Shown here: positions 38,263-49,093 of the stretch, in pieces
Layout of the letters: each line of letters starts with the position of its first letter
How positions within the stretch are numbered: position 1 is the first letter of the stretch
NCBI RefSeq assembly: GCF_002157735.2
Contig: NZ_AP018689.1
Coordinates: 1,054,001-1,118,000, forward strand
Reading direction: 5' to 3'
DNA: 64,000 nucleotides
From: Vibrio aphrogenes
GTDB taxonomy: Bacteria; Pseudomonadota; Gammaproteobacteria; Enterobacterales; Vibrionaceae
Position numbers and translations under genes: made by a program
The notes under the pieces: generated by a model
What the model was told of the DNA's origin: nothing
What the model saw: the letters and a program-made list of their open reading frames with translations, nothing else
Database searches by the model: none

Positions 38263-39141
38263 ATGAGAATTGATCTACACAGCCATACCACCTGCTCTGA
38301 TGGACGATTAACCCCAACACAGTTAATTGATAGAGCCGTTGAAATGAACCTTGATGTCTTGGCCATCACTGATCATGATAATGTGGATGCCATTACTTCA
38401 GCTCAGCACTATATTGACGATAAGGCATTGGCGCTACATCTAGTGACAGGGATTGAGTTTTCAACCGTTTGGCAAAACAAAGACATTCATATCGTTGGTC
38501 TTGGGGTGGATATTCATCACCCTGAATTGGTGACATTGATCAAGGCGCAAAAACAACGTCGTGTAGAACGCTCGGAATTAATGGCAGCTCGTTTAGCCAA
38601 ACATACCAGGGAAGGGGTGTTAGAAGAGGTCAAGCTGATTGCTGGCGATGCTGCGATCACGCGTTCTCACTTTGCTAAATGGTTAGTTGAAAATGGTTAT
38701 GCGAAAACCATGCAACAAGTGTTTAAAAAGTACCTAACCCGTAATAACCCGGGTTATGTGCCTCCGGTATGGTGTGGTATTGAAGAGGCTGTAAAAGCGA
38801 TTCATGCCGCAGGTGGGCAAGCAGTGCTCGCACATCCTGGGCGTTATCAATTGACAGCGAAATGGTTGAAGCGTTTAATTGCTGCATTCGTTGACGCTGG
38901 TGGCGATGCAATGGAAGTTGCGCAGCCACAACAATCTCAGCAAGAAAGAAGAACATTAGCCGACTATGCCATTGCCAACGGGTTATTAGCCTCACAAGGT
39001 TCGGATTTTCATTATCCTTCCCCGTGGACAGAGTTAGGCCGTAATTTATGGTTACCCTCAGGTGTTGAACCTGTGTGGAAAGATTGGCAACAGATCGCTC
39101 ATTTGCAGATTCAAGCAACCGCAATCAGTGAGTCTGAATAG
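38263..39141 (+). CDS. rnm: PHP-domain RNase AM / nucleoside bisphosphate phosphatase
   Basis: A PHP-fold metal-dependent phosphatase/exonuclease of 292 residues (E. coli YciV, RNase AM), which trims 5' ends of rRNAs and hydrolyses 3',5'-nucleotides. The metal motifs are [11 protein letters not shown] near 4-14, AITDHDN near 38-44, the GIEFS glutamate near 66, and the C-terminal [10 protein letters not shown] near 246. It is divergent from the trp leader, as in E. coli. yciO follows in the same direction after 75 nt. Confidence 0.9.
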   Translation: MRIDLHSHTTCSDGRLTPTQLIDRAVEMNLDVLAITDHDNVDAITSAQHYIDDKALALHLVTGIEFSTVWQNKDIHIVGLGVDIHHPELVTLIKAQKQRRVERSELMAARLAKHTREGVLEEVKLIAGDAAITRSHFAKWLVENGYAKTMQQVFKKYLTRNNPGYVPPVWCGIEEAVKAIHAAGGQAVLAHPGRYQLTAKWLKRLIAAFVDAGGDAMEVAQPQQSQQERRTLADYAIANGLLASQGSDFHYPSPWTELGRNLWLPSGVEPVWKDWQQIAHLQIQATAISESE

Positions 39142-39216
39142 CCAATATATTAAGATCTTGTCTATTCTTAATTGGATGGAATGAGATGTTAATTGTTATC
39201 TCAAGTAGGAGTATCA

Positions 39217-39837
39217 ATGAGCCAATTTTTTTATTTACACCCAGAGAATCCTCAAGCTCGTTTGATTAATCAAGCTGTGGCGATTATTCGTAATGGGGGC
39301 GTAATTGTCTATCCAACCGATTCGGGATATGCCCTAGGTTGTCAGCTTGAAAATAAAAGCGCTTTAGAGCGTATTTGTCGTATTCGTAAAATAGATGATA
39401 AGCATAACTTTACGCTTTTATGCCGTGACCTTTCTGAATTATCACTTTACGCGCGTATTGATAATACTTCATTTCGATTATTAAAAAATAACACCCCAGG
39501 GGCGTATACCTTTATTTTCAAAGGCACAAAAGAAGTGCCGCGTCGTTTGATGAATGCGAAACGTAAAACCATTGGTATCCGTGTACCGGATAATAAAATT
39601 GCCTTGGATTTACTAGAAGCACTTGGCGAGCCATTAATGTCGACTACATTAATTTTGCCGGGTAATGATTATGCTGAGTCCGATCCTGATGATATTCGCG
39701 ATAAACTGGAATATTCAGTGGATCTGATCATGAACGGTGGTTTCTTAGGTGAGCAGCCAACGACCGTGGTGGATTTCAGTGATGATGATATGGTGGTAGT
39801 CCGTCGTGGTGCGGGCGATCCAACGCCATTTGAATAA
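39217..39837 (+). CDS. yciO: Sua5/YciO/YrdC family protein YciO
   Basis: A 206-residue YrdC-fold protein. From ATG 39217 (GGAG ribosome site just upstream) it begins MSQFFYLHPENPQARLINQAV and contains VIVYPTDSGYALGC, KHNFTLLCRDLSEL and KRKTIGIRVPD, all close to E. coli YciO. The family relates to threonylcarbamoyladenylate synthase, but YciO's own substrate is not settled. A frame opening 8 codons earlier is not needed. Confidence 0.93.
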   Translation: MSQFFYLHPENPQARLINQAVAIIRNGGVIVYPTDSGYALGCQLENKSALERICRIRKIDDKHNFTLLCRDLSELSLYARIDNTSFRLLKNNTPGAYTFIFKGTKEVPRRLMNAKRKTIGIRVPDNKIALDLLEALGEPLMSTTLILPGNDYAESDPDDIRDKLEYSVDLIMNGGFLGEQPTTVVDFSDDDMVVVRRGAGDPTPFE

Positions 39838-39882
39838 TCAAAGCTCAAGATTGAATAATGAAAGATCACGTATAATAACAAG

Positions 39883-39914
39883 AAGCCCCTTCACACTGCG
39901 AAGGGGCTTTTTTG
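39883..39914 (+). terminator. Intrinsic terminator after yciO
   Basis: AAGCCCCTTC and GAAGGGGCTT pair perfectly around ACACTGC and are followed by a T-run. Confidence 0.88.
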
Positions 39915-39996
39915 TCAACGTGTTACTCAAGCCTTAGATTTAATCAATTCTAGCTTTAATTAAACCTTGCTTTGAGTGAATCAAAGAGCACCGGCT

Positions 39997-40419
39997 TTAG
40001 AGCGTATTATCGAGCTCAGGTCGATTCCAACGTGATTTACCATAACGATAGTTAATCCAATATTGGATGGGATCAAGGGTAATCACGGTTAAAGCAGTAA
40101 AGGCATAGCGATTGAATTTGAGTGAGTACATGCTCAACACAAAAATCACCCCCATCAAAGCGGCCAACCAATAAATATCATATTCCATGGCCACGAAAAA
40201 ACTGATGGTTGAGCCAATCAAATGTAAGGTAGACCACAAGCCCCACCAACGAAAACTGACAAAATCGTCACTTTGCTGATGAAAGTCTTCGGGTAGGTCA
40301 CGAGCATAGCCAAAATCTTGCATTTCAAAGTGGTATCCACAATGAGGGCACATGTGTGCAAAAGGCGCTTGTTGACGTTGGCAGTTTGGACAATTCTCAG
40401 TGTTCATATTGATACTCAT
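39997..40419 (-). CDS. Zinc-ribbon membrane protein, unknown function
   Basis: A 140-residue protein not assigned to a known function. The N-terminus has two CxxC knuckles (CPNCQ near 10 and CPHCG near 24), typical of a zinc ribbon. Hydrophobic segments lie at about 62-80, 82-97 and 100-118, followed by a short basic end (RYGKSRW). A second ATG four codons in is an equally good start. It is convergent with yciO and divergent from rluB. Confidence 0.7.
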   Translation of the reverse strand: MSINMNTENCPNCQRQQAPFAHMCPHCGYHFEMQDFGYARDLPEDFHQQSDDFVSFRWWGLWSTLHLIGSTISFFVAMEYDIYWLAALMGVIFVLSMYSLKFNRYAFTALTVITLDPIQYWINYRYGKSRWNRPELDNTL

Positions 40420-40755
40420 TAGGTTTAGCCTGTTGGCTCAGAAAGTGGGACTATCCGGCTTTGTGCTATCAGAATCAATAGCCTATGAGTAAAACTTTGA
40501 TGAAATAAATTTCTAATCTCGAGTGGATTTTTTGATGTTATCCAATTGATATTAAAATGAAATGCGATTGTGTGAATCGAATTTTAAAAAAGATATTGTT
40601 AATGGTTAGAATCAGTTCCTGCGGCACAACATTTGATGTACAATTGGCCCCCATTTATCCATTTTAATTTATGATTGATGGCATAAATGAGATAGGTTTG
40701 TTCTTAAATATTGAACAGAAAGACGGCTGTGAAGTCGACGAAGATAGGTAATAAA
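40420..40755. other. Intergenic region upstream of rluB
   Basis: This 336-nt stretch holds the rluB promoter and perhaps that of the divergent zinc-ribbon gene. TACAAT at 40639-40644 followed by TTGGCCCCC could be a -10 with a GC-rich discriminator, but the -35 is poor. An in-frame extension of rluB begins at 40711 and is rejected. No gene was seen. Confidence 0.4.
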
Positions 40756-41766
40756 ATGAGCGAAAAGTTACAGAAGATTTTAGCCCGTGCGGGCAATGGT
40801 TCTCGCCGTGAATTAGAAGCGATGATCCAAGCCGGCCGCGTGAGCATTAATGGACAAGTGGCCAGATTAGGCGATCGTTTGGAAGATGAAAATGCCACCG
40901 TTCGTATTGATGGCCATAAAGTGTCAGTGAAAGATTCTGAAGAAGTGATTTGCCGTGTACTTGCTTACAATAAGCCTGAAGGTGAATTATGTACTCGCCA
41001 CGATCCTGAGGGTCGTCGTACAGTATTTGATCGCTTGCCTAAAATTAAAGGCTCTCGCTGGGTCTCTGTTGGCCGTTTGGATGCCAACACAGGTGGGCTA
41101 CTCTTATTCACGACAGATGGTGAGCTGGCGAATCGCTTGATGCACCCAAGTCGTCAAGTAGAACGTGAGTATTTAGTACGTGTTTTCGGTGAAGTAACTG
41201 AAGATATGGTAAGAAATGTCACAAATGGTGTAGAACTTGAAGACGGTAAAGCCCGTTTTGAAGATGTGGTCTACGCTGGTGGCGAAGGAATGAACCATAC
41301 GTTTTACGTTATGATCACTGAAGGTCGTAACCGTGAAGTACGTCGTTTGTGGGAATCACAAGGCGTAACGGTTAGCCGTCTAAAACGTGTACGTTATGGT
41401 GATATTTTCCTTGAGAAATCATTGCCACGTGGTGGTTGGGTTGAATTAGAGCTCAAAGAAGTGAACTACTTACGTGAAATGGTAGATCTACAACCTGAAC
41501 GAGAAAGTTTGATTGACCCTAATGCGGGCTCTCGTAAACGTGATCGTTCTCGTGGGCAAAAAATCCGTCGTGCCGTGAAGCGCCATGAAGAACGTGTAAC
41601 CGCACCGAAAGGCCGTGGTCGTACTTCGACTCGTGGTAATGTGGCAACCAAAGGCACCACGACCAATAAAGCCAATAATGGTGAAGCCGTTGGTGGACGT
41701 CAGGCTAAACAGACGAATCGTCGTAAGCCTACCTCTGGCAATAATAAGCCGAGAACTCGTCAGTAA
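40756..41766 (+). CDS. rluB: 23S rRNA pseudouridine 2605 synthase RluB
   Basis: RluB makes pseudouridine 2605 in 23S rRNA. From ATG 40756 ([20 protein letters not shown]) it has 336 residues. The S4 RNA-binding domain covers about 1-65, and the catalytic Asp is in [20 protein letters not shown] near 106. The C-terminal 80 or so residues are a low-complexity Arg/Lys/Thr/Asn tail, longer than in E. coli, of the kind that binds RNA non-specifically. Confidence 0.93.
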   Translation: MSEKLQKILARAGNGSRRELEAMIQAGRVSINGQVARLGDRLEDENATVRIDGHKVSVKDSEEVICRVLAYNKPEGELCTRHDPEGRRTVFDRLPKIKGSRWVSVGRLDANTGGLLLFTTDGELANRLMHPSRQVEREYLVRVFGEVTEDMVRNVTNGVELEDGKARFEDVVYAGGEGMNHTFYVMITEGRNREVRRLWESQGVTVSRLKRVRYGDIFLEKSLPRGGWVELELKEVNYLREMVDLQPERESLIDPNAGSRKRDRSRGQKIRRAVKRHEERVTAPKGRGRTSTRGNVATKGTTTNKANNGEAVGGRQAKQTNRRKPTSGNNKPRTRQ

Positions 41767-41805
41767 CTCAGTACTAGTGATATGAGTAGACGAAAGACAG
41801 TTAAA

Positions 41806-41838
41806 TAAAAAAGACCCATCACTACGATGGGTCTTTTT
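41806..41838. terminator. Bidirectional terminator, rluB / yciU
   Basis: AAAAAAGACCCATC and GATGGGTCTTTTT pair around ACTAC. It serves rluB on the plus strand and probably yciU on the minus strand. Confidence 0.88.
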
Positions 41839-41942
41839 ATTGAGCGCTAGATAAGAGCCGTTATTGATAACATCTGATAGCATCAAGTACGAGCCACCTC
41901 GCCGTTAATGACAAAGCGCTACGCTTAACTTAATGTCATAAA

Positions 41943-42263
41943 TTAATCACGTTTCCAGAGAATATGGCAAAATTTATTGTCGGGATCTCGGCTGATCAGC
42001 ATGCGTGCAAACACATCGTCTAACGCATCATCGGCTTCGTTGACCAAGCCAATTTTAACTTCAGCATAAGTGTCTTTATCGACCTCAAACCCGACATGTT
42101 GTGCCCAATCATCACCTGTCTCAACCACTTCAGCTGCGCCACGATCTTCAAATTGTGCTGTAAAAATGATGACGTCTGCCGCTTCAAGATTGTCTGGAGC
42201 CATTTCTAAAAATATATCGTAGCCGACTTCGATTACATCATCATAAGAAATTAAATCAGTCAT
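41943..42263 (-). CDS. yciU: HI1450-family double-stranded DNA mimic protein YciU
   Basis: A 106-residue, very acidic protein (DUF440, HI1450 family) proposed to imitate the charge of duplex DNA. The Asp/Glu content is high throughout and the end FARMLISRDPDNKFCHILWKRD is characteristic. Binding partners such as HU have been suggested for homologues; the role here is inference. It lies downstream of efpL, separated by a terminator. Confidence 0.9.
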   Translation of the reverse strand: MTDLISYDDVIEVGYDIFLEMAPDNLEAADVIIFTAQFEDRGAAEVVETGDDWAQHVGFEVDKDTYAEVKIGLVNEADDALDDVFARMLISRDPDNKFCHILWKRD

Positions 42264-42291
42264 GATTGCCTTTTGTTTTTTCAGGAAGTTG

Positions 42292-42323
42292 AAATAAAAA
42301 GCGGCACTAATTTAGCGCCGCTT
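42292..42323 (-). terminator. Terminator after efpL
   Basis: On the minus strand GCGGC and GCCGC pair with TTAG/CTAA extending the stem, followed by TTTTTATTT, 28 nt after the efpL stop. Confidence 0.75.
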
Positions 42324-42350
42324 CTTGGTGTATGGTTATCTTAGCAAAGA

Positions 42351-42920
42351 TTAATCAGCACGGCTCATGAATTTACGTTCTGCGGTATTGATACGAATCT
42401 TTTCACCGCCGGCAATGTATTCAGGTACTTGAACGACAAGACCGGTTGTAAGCGTCGCAGGCTTAGTACGTGCACTTGCTGATGCGCCTTTAATCGAAGG
42501 TGAAGTTTCAACGATTTCAAGCTCAACACTGGATGGCAATTCTACCGCAACGGGTTTGTCGTTAACGATAACAACGTTCAAACCTTGAGTGTCTTCATTA
42601 AAGAATAACACTTCATCTTCAATGCTCGCTTTATTGAAGTGATATGGTGTGTAGTCTTCACTGTCCATGAATACGTACTCTTCACCATCGATGTAAGAGA
42701 ACATGACGCTGCGACGGCTAAAATCCGCCAGCGTTAGAATTTCATCGGCTTTAAAGCTTTCATCGGCTTTAGCGCCAGTGGCGACATCGTACATACGCAT
42801 ACGGTATAAGCTTGCGCCAGCACGACCACTTGGTGTCAATTTGCTGATTTCACGAACTGAGAATACACGACCGTTGAGTTCAACCACGGCATTTTTTTTG
42901 ATTTCACTTGCTTTAGGCAT
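42351..42920 (-). CDS. yeiP: Elongation factor P-like protein EfpL (YeiP)
   Basis: A 189-residue paralogue of EF-P that relieves ribosome stalling at proline-rich and other hard motifs. The start [20 protein letters not shown] at 42920 gives the family length; 13 upstream in-frame codons are not conserved. The tip loop reads [11 protein letters not shown], with Arg where EF-P carries its modified lysine or arginine, as in other YeiP proteins. Three domains are recognisable: KOW-like, OB and C-terminal. It is not linked to a modification gene here. Confidence 0.92.
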   Translation of the reverse strand: MPKASEIKKNAVVELNGRVFSVREISKLTPSGRAGASLYRMRMYDVATGAKADESFKADEILTLADFSRRSVMFSYIDGEEYVFMDSEDYTPYHFNKASIEDEVLFFNEDTQGLNVVIVNDKPVAVELPSSVELEIVETSPSIKGASASARTKPATLTTGLVVQVPEYIAGGEKIRINTAERKFMSRAD

Positions 42921-43154
42921 GATCTTTCCTGAATTGTAATTGAAAGAAAATATCGGCACCGATGTTGCAATCGAGTAGAGCGAATACTTTCTGGAAGCAC
43001 AGAGGCTCTTTTGTGTTGCTGATAAAAATTGTTTTGCTGATAAAAAACATGGCAGAAAATATCATGATATTGCGCTGACGACAAAAAGAATTACTGCAAT
43101 TGTGTGAGTTTTTTATCTCCAAGCCTCAATTGAAACAACCGCCCAGTTGATGTC

Positions 43155-45542
43155 TTAGAATAACCCCATTTGAGGGGCAATAATCGATTCAAAATCCAAG
43201 CCAATAAACGGCAGAATGGCATCGGCTACCGGTTTGATTTGTTTATCGATGTAATGCTGATAATCAATCGGACTGGTTTGATAATCTTTAGGCTCAGGGC
43301 CGTTTAAAGTAAATAAATATTCAATTCGACCTTTGTTTTGATATTGCAATGGCCGACCAAGCCGCGCATTGTGCTCATCCGCCATGCGAGCCGCTCGCAC
43401 TTGTGGAGGAATGTTTTTTTGATATTCACTTAATTTCCGACGTAGACGTTTTTGGTAGACCAAGTCATCGTCATAATGGCCATTTTGAGTATCTTGAACG
43501 TATTGGCGGATAAAATGTTGAGGGTCTTCATCATGGAAGATCATGGAATACAACTGCTGCTGAAAGTGATGAGAAAGCGCTGTCCAATCGGTTCGCGCAC
43601 TTTCAAGCCCTTTAAAAATTAATTGCTCTTGACCATTTTTATTCATCAACCCGCAATAGCGTTTTTTCGAGCCGGTTTCAGAGCCACGAATGGTTGGCAT
43701 TAAAAAACGTTGATAATGGGTTTCATATTCTAGCTCTAAGGCGGAGTTGAGTTGATATTGCTGATGAATATGTTGCGTCCACCAATGATTAATCTCGGTC
43801 ACTAGCCTTTGCCCAATTTCATCGGCTTGCGCTTGAGAATGGGGTTGAATTAAGGAAACAAATAAGGAATCGGTGTCGCCGTAGATCACTTGATAACCTT
43901 TTTGTTCAATCAGCACTCGGGTTTGTTTCATTATTTCATGACCACGCATGGTGATTGAAGAGGCTAAACGGGTATCAAAGAAACGACAGCCGGAAGAGCC
44001 GAGCACGCCATAAAACGAATTCATGATGATTTTGATGGCTTGAGAGAAGGCGGCTTCATTATTTTTTTTGGCTACATCACGTGCCGCCCATAATTCTTCA
44101 ATCATTTTCGGTAAAAAGTGTTGGGTGCGGTGAAACTGTCCCCCACGAAAACCTGCTACCGCTTGATGGGGTAAAGGCCCCAATTCCTGTTTTAAACCTT
44201 CGACCAGCCCCATAGGATCGATGAGGAAAGTGCGAATAATCGAAGGGTAGAGCGATTTAAAATCTAATACCAGCACCGAGTGATACAGACCAGGGTTTGA
44301 ATCCATCACATACCCCCCAGGGCTTGCAAACCAGTTTTCTGAATGCAAATTAGGCGCAATATAACCCGCACGATGCAGTTGCGGTAAATACAAATTGGTA
44401 AAGGCGGCTACTGAGCCTCCGACGCGATCGAGTTCCAATCCGGTTAATCGTGAGCGCTCAATAGCAAAATCGAGGAGGTGAGTTTTTTCAAAAATACGCG
44501 TGACTAGCCGACAATCTTGCAAGTTATACGTAGCGAGCGCGATTTTATCTTCGCGAAATTGACGGTTAATTTCATCCATGCGATTGAAGGGGTCATGAAT
44601 GATTTTGCCTTCACCGAGTAACTGTTGAGCCACTGCTTCTAACGCCCAAGAAGTAAAATGATAAGTAGCGGTCTTTAACGTATCAATGCCATCGAGTACA
44701 ACCCGCCCCGCAATAGAGACAAAGCCTTGTTGAGTGGTATTAGATTGCCTGAAAAAGAGTTTTTGATTGCCCCGACCAAGAGTCAGCGGCAGTTTATGCC
44801 ATTCGGCTCGTTTCGCCAGAAGTCGGCAATCAAAATCAACGACGTTCCAACCGATGATAATATCGGGGTCAAAGTCTTGAAACCATTCAATCAGTGCTTG
44901 AAGGAGTTGATATTCATTCTCCACCCATTGAATTTGGATATCCGTCTCTTGTTCAATAGGAGAGCCTATCATGATGACTCGGCTGTCCATGAGTGAATCT
45001 AAACCGATTGAATATAAAAGGCCTTTTTCTGAGCATTCAATATCCAGTGAAACAACGGATAATTTAGGTTGATAGGTGGCGGCCTTGCAATGAGCTTGAG
45101 AGACTTGCGTATAGCCTTTTCGTAGTGAATATTGCCCGGTAAATTGGATAGCACCCCGAATAAAACGCTCCATTAAATAGCGATCCGTCACGCGAATGTC
45201 GTCTTCAAAGGTGATGATTTCTGCTTGGTTTAATAATTGTTTGGCTTGATTTGCATGATAAATATTAGAGAAGTAGCAAGCGGCAATGGCTTGTTGTTCA
45301 AAGGTATTGAGCGCTAAAGAACGGATATTGGTGTGAATGCGATTGGTGTGTAATAGTGTTAATGCGCGCTGCTGATCGGCTTGCAAAATAAAAAAGACAC
45401 TTTGTTCGGCAGGAATCAAGAGTTGTACGGGGCCTTGGTCGCTAGCAACCCATATTTCTATTTGTGTCTGCTGAGGATTGCCTACATCACGGGCTTGTCG
45501 AGTTAAAACAAAACCAGTGTGAGTGCTTGTTATATTATCCAA
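43155..45542 (-). CDS. polB: DNA polymerase II
   Basis: A family B polymerase of 795 residues used in repair and translesion synthesis, SOS-inducible in E. coli. The 3'-5' exonuclease is marked by SLDIEC near 167, IIGWNVVDFDCRLL near 233 and YNLQDCRLV near 328. The polymerase has DFKSLYPSIIRTFLIDP near 430 (motif A), KIIMNSFYGVLGS near 495 (motif B) and YGDTDSLFV near 555 (motif C). No obvious LexA box (CTGT-N8-ACAG) was spotted upstream. Confidence 0.96.
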   Translation of the reverse strand: MDNITSTHTGFVLTRQARDVGNPQQTQIEIWVASDQGPVQLLIPAEQSVFFILQADQQRALTLLHTNRIHTNIRSLALNTFEQQAIAACYFSNIYHANQAKQLLNQAEIITFEDDIRVTDRYLMERFIRGAIQFTGQYSLRKGYTQVSQAHCKAATYQPKLSVVSLDIECSEKGLLYSIGLDSLMDSRVIMIGSPIEQETDIQIQWVENEYQLLQALIEWFQDFDPDIIIGWNVVDFDCRLLAKRAEWHKLPLTLGRGNQKLFFRQSNTTQQGFVSIAGRVVLDGIDTLKTATYHFTSWALEAVAQQLLGEGKIIHDPFNRMDEINRQFREDKIALATYNLQDCRLVTRIFEKTHLLDFAIERSRLTGLELDRVGGSVAAFTNLYLPQLHRAGYIAPNLHSENWFASPGGYVMDSNPGLYHSVLVLDFKSLYPSIIRTFLIDPMGLVEGLKQELGPLPHQAVAGFRGGQFHRTQHFLPKMIEELWAARDVAKKNNEAAFSQAIKIIMNSFYGVLGSSGCRFFDTRLASSITMRGHEIMKQTRVLIEQKGYQVIYGDTDSLFVSLIQPHSQAQADEIGQRLVTEINHWWTQHIHQQYQLNSALELEYETHYQRFLMPTIRGSETGSKKRYCGLMNKNGQEQLIFKGLESARTDWTALSHHFQQQLYSMIFHDEDPQHFIRQYVQDTQNGHYDDDLVYQKRLRRKLSEYQKNIPPQVRAARMADEHNARLGRPLQYQNKGRIEYLFTLNGPEPKDYQTSPIDYQHYIDKQIKPVADAILPFIGLDFESIIAPQMGLF

Positions 45543-45943
45543 GTGAATGCCTGTATGTTACATGTAATATTTAATGACAATAATCAATTGCATTAGCCAA
45601 TAAACAACAAATTAGTGTGATAAACCAGAGAGATAACCTTAAATTAAAATTAAGGGTCAATTACCGATGTTGTGATAAAAATGTCATTATATAGTAAATT
45701 CGAACTTGCATTATTAGCCAAACCATTAATAATGCTTAGGTAATTGTTTGATTTTGTATATCCTAACTCAAGCATCCTTACATCGAAAGCCAACAATATA
45801 CGTGTTATCCCACGTGGCTTAACCTTAAAAAGAGGGCTGTTGACATAAACCGTCCTTTTCTGAGCTAAAAATAGGATAGAATAGACCATCAGCAAACGCT
45901 TAGTAGGCTGATTCAGCGATAATCCAAGTGTGGAGATACAAGA
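45543..45943. promoter_or_regulatory. Divergent region polB / uvrY
   Basis: These 401 nt carry no supportable gene; a minus-strand open frame here overlaps uvrY and looks like a shadow. CCACGTGG (45810-45817) is palindromic, CCTTAA and TTAAGG flank an AT-rich core near 45638-45654, and TTGACA at 45840-45845 may be a -35 for uvrY, though its -10 is not clear. Confidence 0.4.
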
Positions 45944-46588
45944 GTGATAAATGTTTTCCTTGTAGATGATCACGAACTGGTTCGCACAGGGATTCGACGT
46001 ATTATTGAAGACGTCCGTGGAATGAAAGTAGTAGGGGAAGCTGACAGTGGTGAAGATTCTGTAAAATGGTGCCGTGCTCATTATGCGGATGTTATTTTAA
46101 TGGATATGAACATGCCCGGTATAGGCGGCTTGGAAGCCACTAAAAAAATACTGCGTTTTAATCCAGATATTAAAATAATTGTTTTGACCATACATACTGA
46201 AAATCCATTTCCAACAAAAGTGATGCAAGCAGGAGCCGCAGGGTATTTAACCAAAGGCGCAGCCCCTGACGAGATGGTGAATGCAATACGAATGGTGCAC
46301 AGCGGGCAACGATATATCTCACCAGAAATTGCCCAGCAGATGGCGTTGAGTCAATTCTCTGCACCTTCAGATAATCCTTTTAAAGAGTTATCTGAACGAG
46401 AGTTACAAATCATGTTAATGATAACGAAAGGGCAGAAAGTAACGGATATTTCCGAACAGCTCAATTTAAGCCCTAAAACTGTCAATAGTTACCGTTATCG
46501 CTTATTTAGTAAGTTAAATATCAATGGCGATGTGGAATTGACTCACTTAGCAATTCGTTACGGCATGATAAATACTGAGACGTTATAG
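45944..46588 (+). CDS. uvrY: Response regulator UvrY/VarA (GacA family)
   Basis: The response regulator of the BarA/UvrY (VarS/VarA) system, which drives Csr small RNAs and so controls carbon metabolism and virulence traits in Vibrio. The 214-residue protein starts at GTG 45944. The phosphorylation site is D54 ([10 protein letters not shown]), with the acidic pair at D8-D9 and Lys about 105. A LuxR-type HTH covers about 145-205 ([16 protein letters not shown]). Its stop overlaps the uvrC start by one base. Confidence 0.95.
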   Translation: MINVFLVDDHELVRTGIRRIIEDVRGMKVVGEADSGEDSVKWCRAHYADVILMDMNMPGIGGLEATKKILRFNPDIKIIVLTIHTENPFPTKVMQAGAAGYLTKGAAPDEMVNAIRMVHSGQRYISPEIAQQMALSQFSAPSDNPFKELSERELQIMLMITKGQKVTDISEQLNLSPKTVNSYRYRLFSKLNINGDVELTHLAIRYGMINTETL

Positions 46589-48435
46589 TGTCGTCAGTGT
46601 TTGATCCTAACGCCTTTTTAGCGACGGTTTCTGAACAGCCCGGTGTTTATCGTATGTATAATGCCGAGGCTGAAGTTATTTACGTAGGCAAAGCCAAAAA
46701 TTTGGTTAAGCGTCTTTCGAGTTATTTTCGTAAAAATCTGGATAACGAAAAAACCAAAGCGCTAGTCAGTCATATTGCAAAAATTGATGTGACGGTGACG
46801 CATACCGAAACCGAAGCCTTGATCCTTGAACATAACTACATCAAACAATATCTTCCCAAATATAATGTGTTGCTTCGGGATGATAAATCCTACCCATATA
46901 TTTTAATCACCAAACATAAGCACCCACGCCTTGCTTATCATCGTGGCGCCAAAAAAAGGAAAGGCGAATATTTCGGGCCTTACCCTGAAGCTGGGGCGGT
47001 ACGGGAAACACTTCATTTATTGCAAAAAATCATCCCGGTACGTCAATGTGAAGACAGTATTTACGCCAATCGGACTCGACCTTGTTTAATGTATCAAATT
47101 GAGCGTTGCTCTGGGCCATGTGTTAAAGGCTTAGTCAGTGAAGAAGAGTACGCTGAAAGTGTTCATTACGTGCGCTTATTTCTTCAAGGCAAAGATGATC
47201 TAGTGATTAATGCTTTGATCCAAAAAATGGATGAAGCTAGCCAAAGCTTAGCCTTTGAAAAAGCAGCCAAATACCGTGACCAAATTCAAGCGATTCGTCG
47301 AGTACAAGAACAGCAATCGGTATCGAATGACAGCGCAGAAGATATGGATGTTATCGGTTTTGCCAAAGAAAATGGTTTAGCTTGTGTGCATATTTTGATG
47401 ATTCGCCAAGGGAAAGTATTAGGTAGCCGCAGCCATTTCCCCAAGATTCCAACCAATACCGATGAGCATGAAGTCTTTTCTAGCTTTTTGAATCAGTATT
47501 ATTTAAGTCATAATGAAGCGTCGACCATTCCCAATCGCATTACTTATGATGTTGATTTAGTGGAAGATGAGATTCCTTTACAGGCGGCATTAACGGAGAT
47601 CGCCGGGCGTAAAGTGACCTTTCATGTTAGCCCGCGTGGGATTCGAGGGCGCTACTTAAAACTGGCCAATACCAATGCTCGAAGTGCTTTGACTGCAAAA
47701 ATTAGCCATAAAATGACGGTTAATCAGCGAGTGAAAAAGCTGGAATTAGAGTTGGGAATGGAGCGAATCGAACGCATGGAATGTTTTGATATTAGCCATA
47801 CCATGGGCGAAAGTACGATAGCCTCTTGTGTAGTGTTTAATCGTGAAGGCCCGGTTAAGCAAGAATATCGTCGCTATAATATTCAAGGCATTACAGGCGG
47901 TGATGATTATGCGGCGATGGCGCAAGTATTAGAGCGTCGCTACTCTAAGCAGCTTTATACCGATGATCATTATGCGGAAAAAATTCCAGATGTGATTTTT
48001 ATTGATGGTGGTAAAGGACAACTGAATCGAGCTTATGAGATCATTCAAAAATACTGGCAAGATTGGCCTAAAAAACCAGAGTTGATTGGTATTGCTAAAG
48101 GTGTGACTCGTAAACATGGCTTGGAAACGCTCATTAAAGTCACTGGTGAAGAGTTTTCTATGCCGAGTGATGCTCCGGCGTTACACCTCATTCAGCATAT
48201 TCGAGATGAAAGTCATAATCATGCGATCAGTGGTCATCGAGCTAAAAGAGCTAAAACTCGACGCACCAGCACATTAGAAGGGATTGAAGGGGTTGGTCCA
48301 AAAAGACGACAAGCCTTGTTAAAATATATGGGTGGTATTCAGGAATTGAAGCGAGCCACTGTAGAAGAAATAGCCAAAGTTCCTGGGATCAGTAAATCTT
48401 TGGCAGAAATCATTCATGAAGCATTGAAACCATAG
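46588..48435 (+). CDS. uvrC: Excinuclease ABC subunit C
   Basis: UvrC makes both incisions in nucleotide excision repair. The 615-residue protein starts at GTG 46588. An N-terminal GIY-YIG nuclease ([21 protein letters not shown], near 18-38) is followed by a UVR domain (near 205-240), the RNase H-like C-terminal nuclease ([11 protein letters not shown] near 397 and [14 protein letters not shown] near 470) and helix-hairpin-helix repeats at the end ([16 protein letters not shown]). The uvrY-uvrC overlap is conserved in gammaproteobacteria. Confidence 0.97.
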   Translation: MSSVFDPNAFLATVSEQPGVYRMYNAEAEVIYVGKAKNLVKRLSSYFRKNLDNEKTKALVSHIAKIDVTVTHTETEALILEHNYIKQYLPKYNVLLRDDKSYPYILITKHKHPRLAYHRGAKKRKGEYFGPYPEAGAVRETLHLLQKIIPVRQCEDSIYANRTRPCLMYQIERCSGPCVKGLVSEEEYAESVHYVRLFLQGKDDLVINALIQKMDEASQSLAFEKAAKYRDQIQAIRRVQEQQSVSNDSAEDMDVIGFAKENGLACVHILMIRQGKVLGSRSHFPKIPTNTDEHEVFSSFLNQYYLSHNEASTIPNRITYDVDLVEDEIPLQAALTEIAGRKVTFHVSPRGIRGRYLKLANTNARSALTAKISHKMTVNQRVKKLELELGMERIERMECFDISHTMGESTIASCVVFNREGPVKQEYRRYNIQGITGGDDYAAMAQVLERRYSKQLYTDDHYAEKIPDVIFIDGGKGQLNRAYEIIQKYWQDWPKKPELIGIAKGVTRKHGLETLIKVTGEEFSMPSDAPALHLIQHIRDESHNHAISGHRAKRAKTRRTSTLEGIEGVGPKRRQALLKYMGGIQELKRATVEEIAKVPGISKSLAEIIHEALKP

Positions 48436-48480
48436 CCGTTTTAACGCAACATTAAGCCGCACTCTCCAAGAGACGTAATT

Positions 48481-49038
48481 ATGCGATTTACTATACCTAA
48501 TATTTTAACTTTACTTCGACTTGCGTTAATTCCGGTTTTCGTAGTTATTTTCTATTTACCTTATACTTGGGCTCCTTTTGCTGCGGCAATGGTGTTTTGG
48601 GTTGCAGGTTTTACCGATTGGCTTGATGGCGTACTTGCTCGAAAACTGGGTCAAACCAGCCGCTTTGGGGCATTTTTAGACCCTGTTGCTGACAAAGTGA
48701 TGGTGGCGGTGTCATTGATTTTAATTACCGAGCATTACCATACACTGTGGATCACGATTCCAGCTGCAACTATGATTGCCCGAGAAATTATTATTTCTGC
48801 TTTGCGAGAGTGGATGGCAGAGATAGGCAAACGCGCAAGTGTAGCGGTCTCTTGGATTGGAAAGTGGAAAACCCTCTCACAAATGTTTGCTTTGTGGGTA
48901 CTGATTTGGCGCTATGATGATTGGATGATTTGGTTAGGCTATATTGCACTTTATATTGCAACGGCACTAACGTATTGGTCTATGTATCAATATCTAAAAG
49001 CAGCCAAGGGGGATTTATTGGCCGGTCAAGATCAATAA
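48481..49038 (+). CDS. pgsA: CDP-diacylglycerol--glycerol-3-phosphate phosphatidyltransferase
   Basis: PgsA makes phosphatidylglycerol phosphate, the committed step to phosphatidylglycerol and cardiolipin. The 185-residue membrane enzyme has the CDP-alcohol phosphotransferase motif [27 protein letters not shown] near 46-72 with its conserved Asp residues. About four or five membrane helices are visible. It follows uvrC by 45 nt and precedes the tRNA operon, the order seen in E. coli. Confidence 0.96.
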   Translation: MRFTIPNILTLLRLALIPVFVVIFYLPYTWAPFAAAMVFWVAGFTDWLDGVLARKLGQTSRFGAFLDPVADKVMVAVSLILITEHYHTLWITIPAATMIAREIIISALREWMAEIGKRASVAVSWIGKWKTLSQMFALWVLIWRYDDWMIWLGYIALYIATALTYWSMYQYLKAAKGDLLAGQDQ

Positions 49039-49065
49039 ACCCATTGAGTTATTGAATTATTGAAG

Positions 49066-49093
49066 AAAGCCTCGCATATAGCGGGGCTTTTTC
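49066..49093 (+). terminator. Intrinsic terminator after pgsA
   Basis: AAAGCCTCGC pairs with GCGGGGCTTT (one T-G) around ATATA and is followed by T residues. Confidence 0.85.

Noticed and set aside
45650..46081. 143-codon minus-strand open frame
   Set aside because: It overlaps the receiver domain of uvrY, has no recognisable motifs and looks like a shadow frame.
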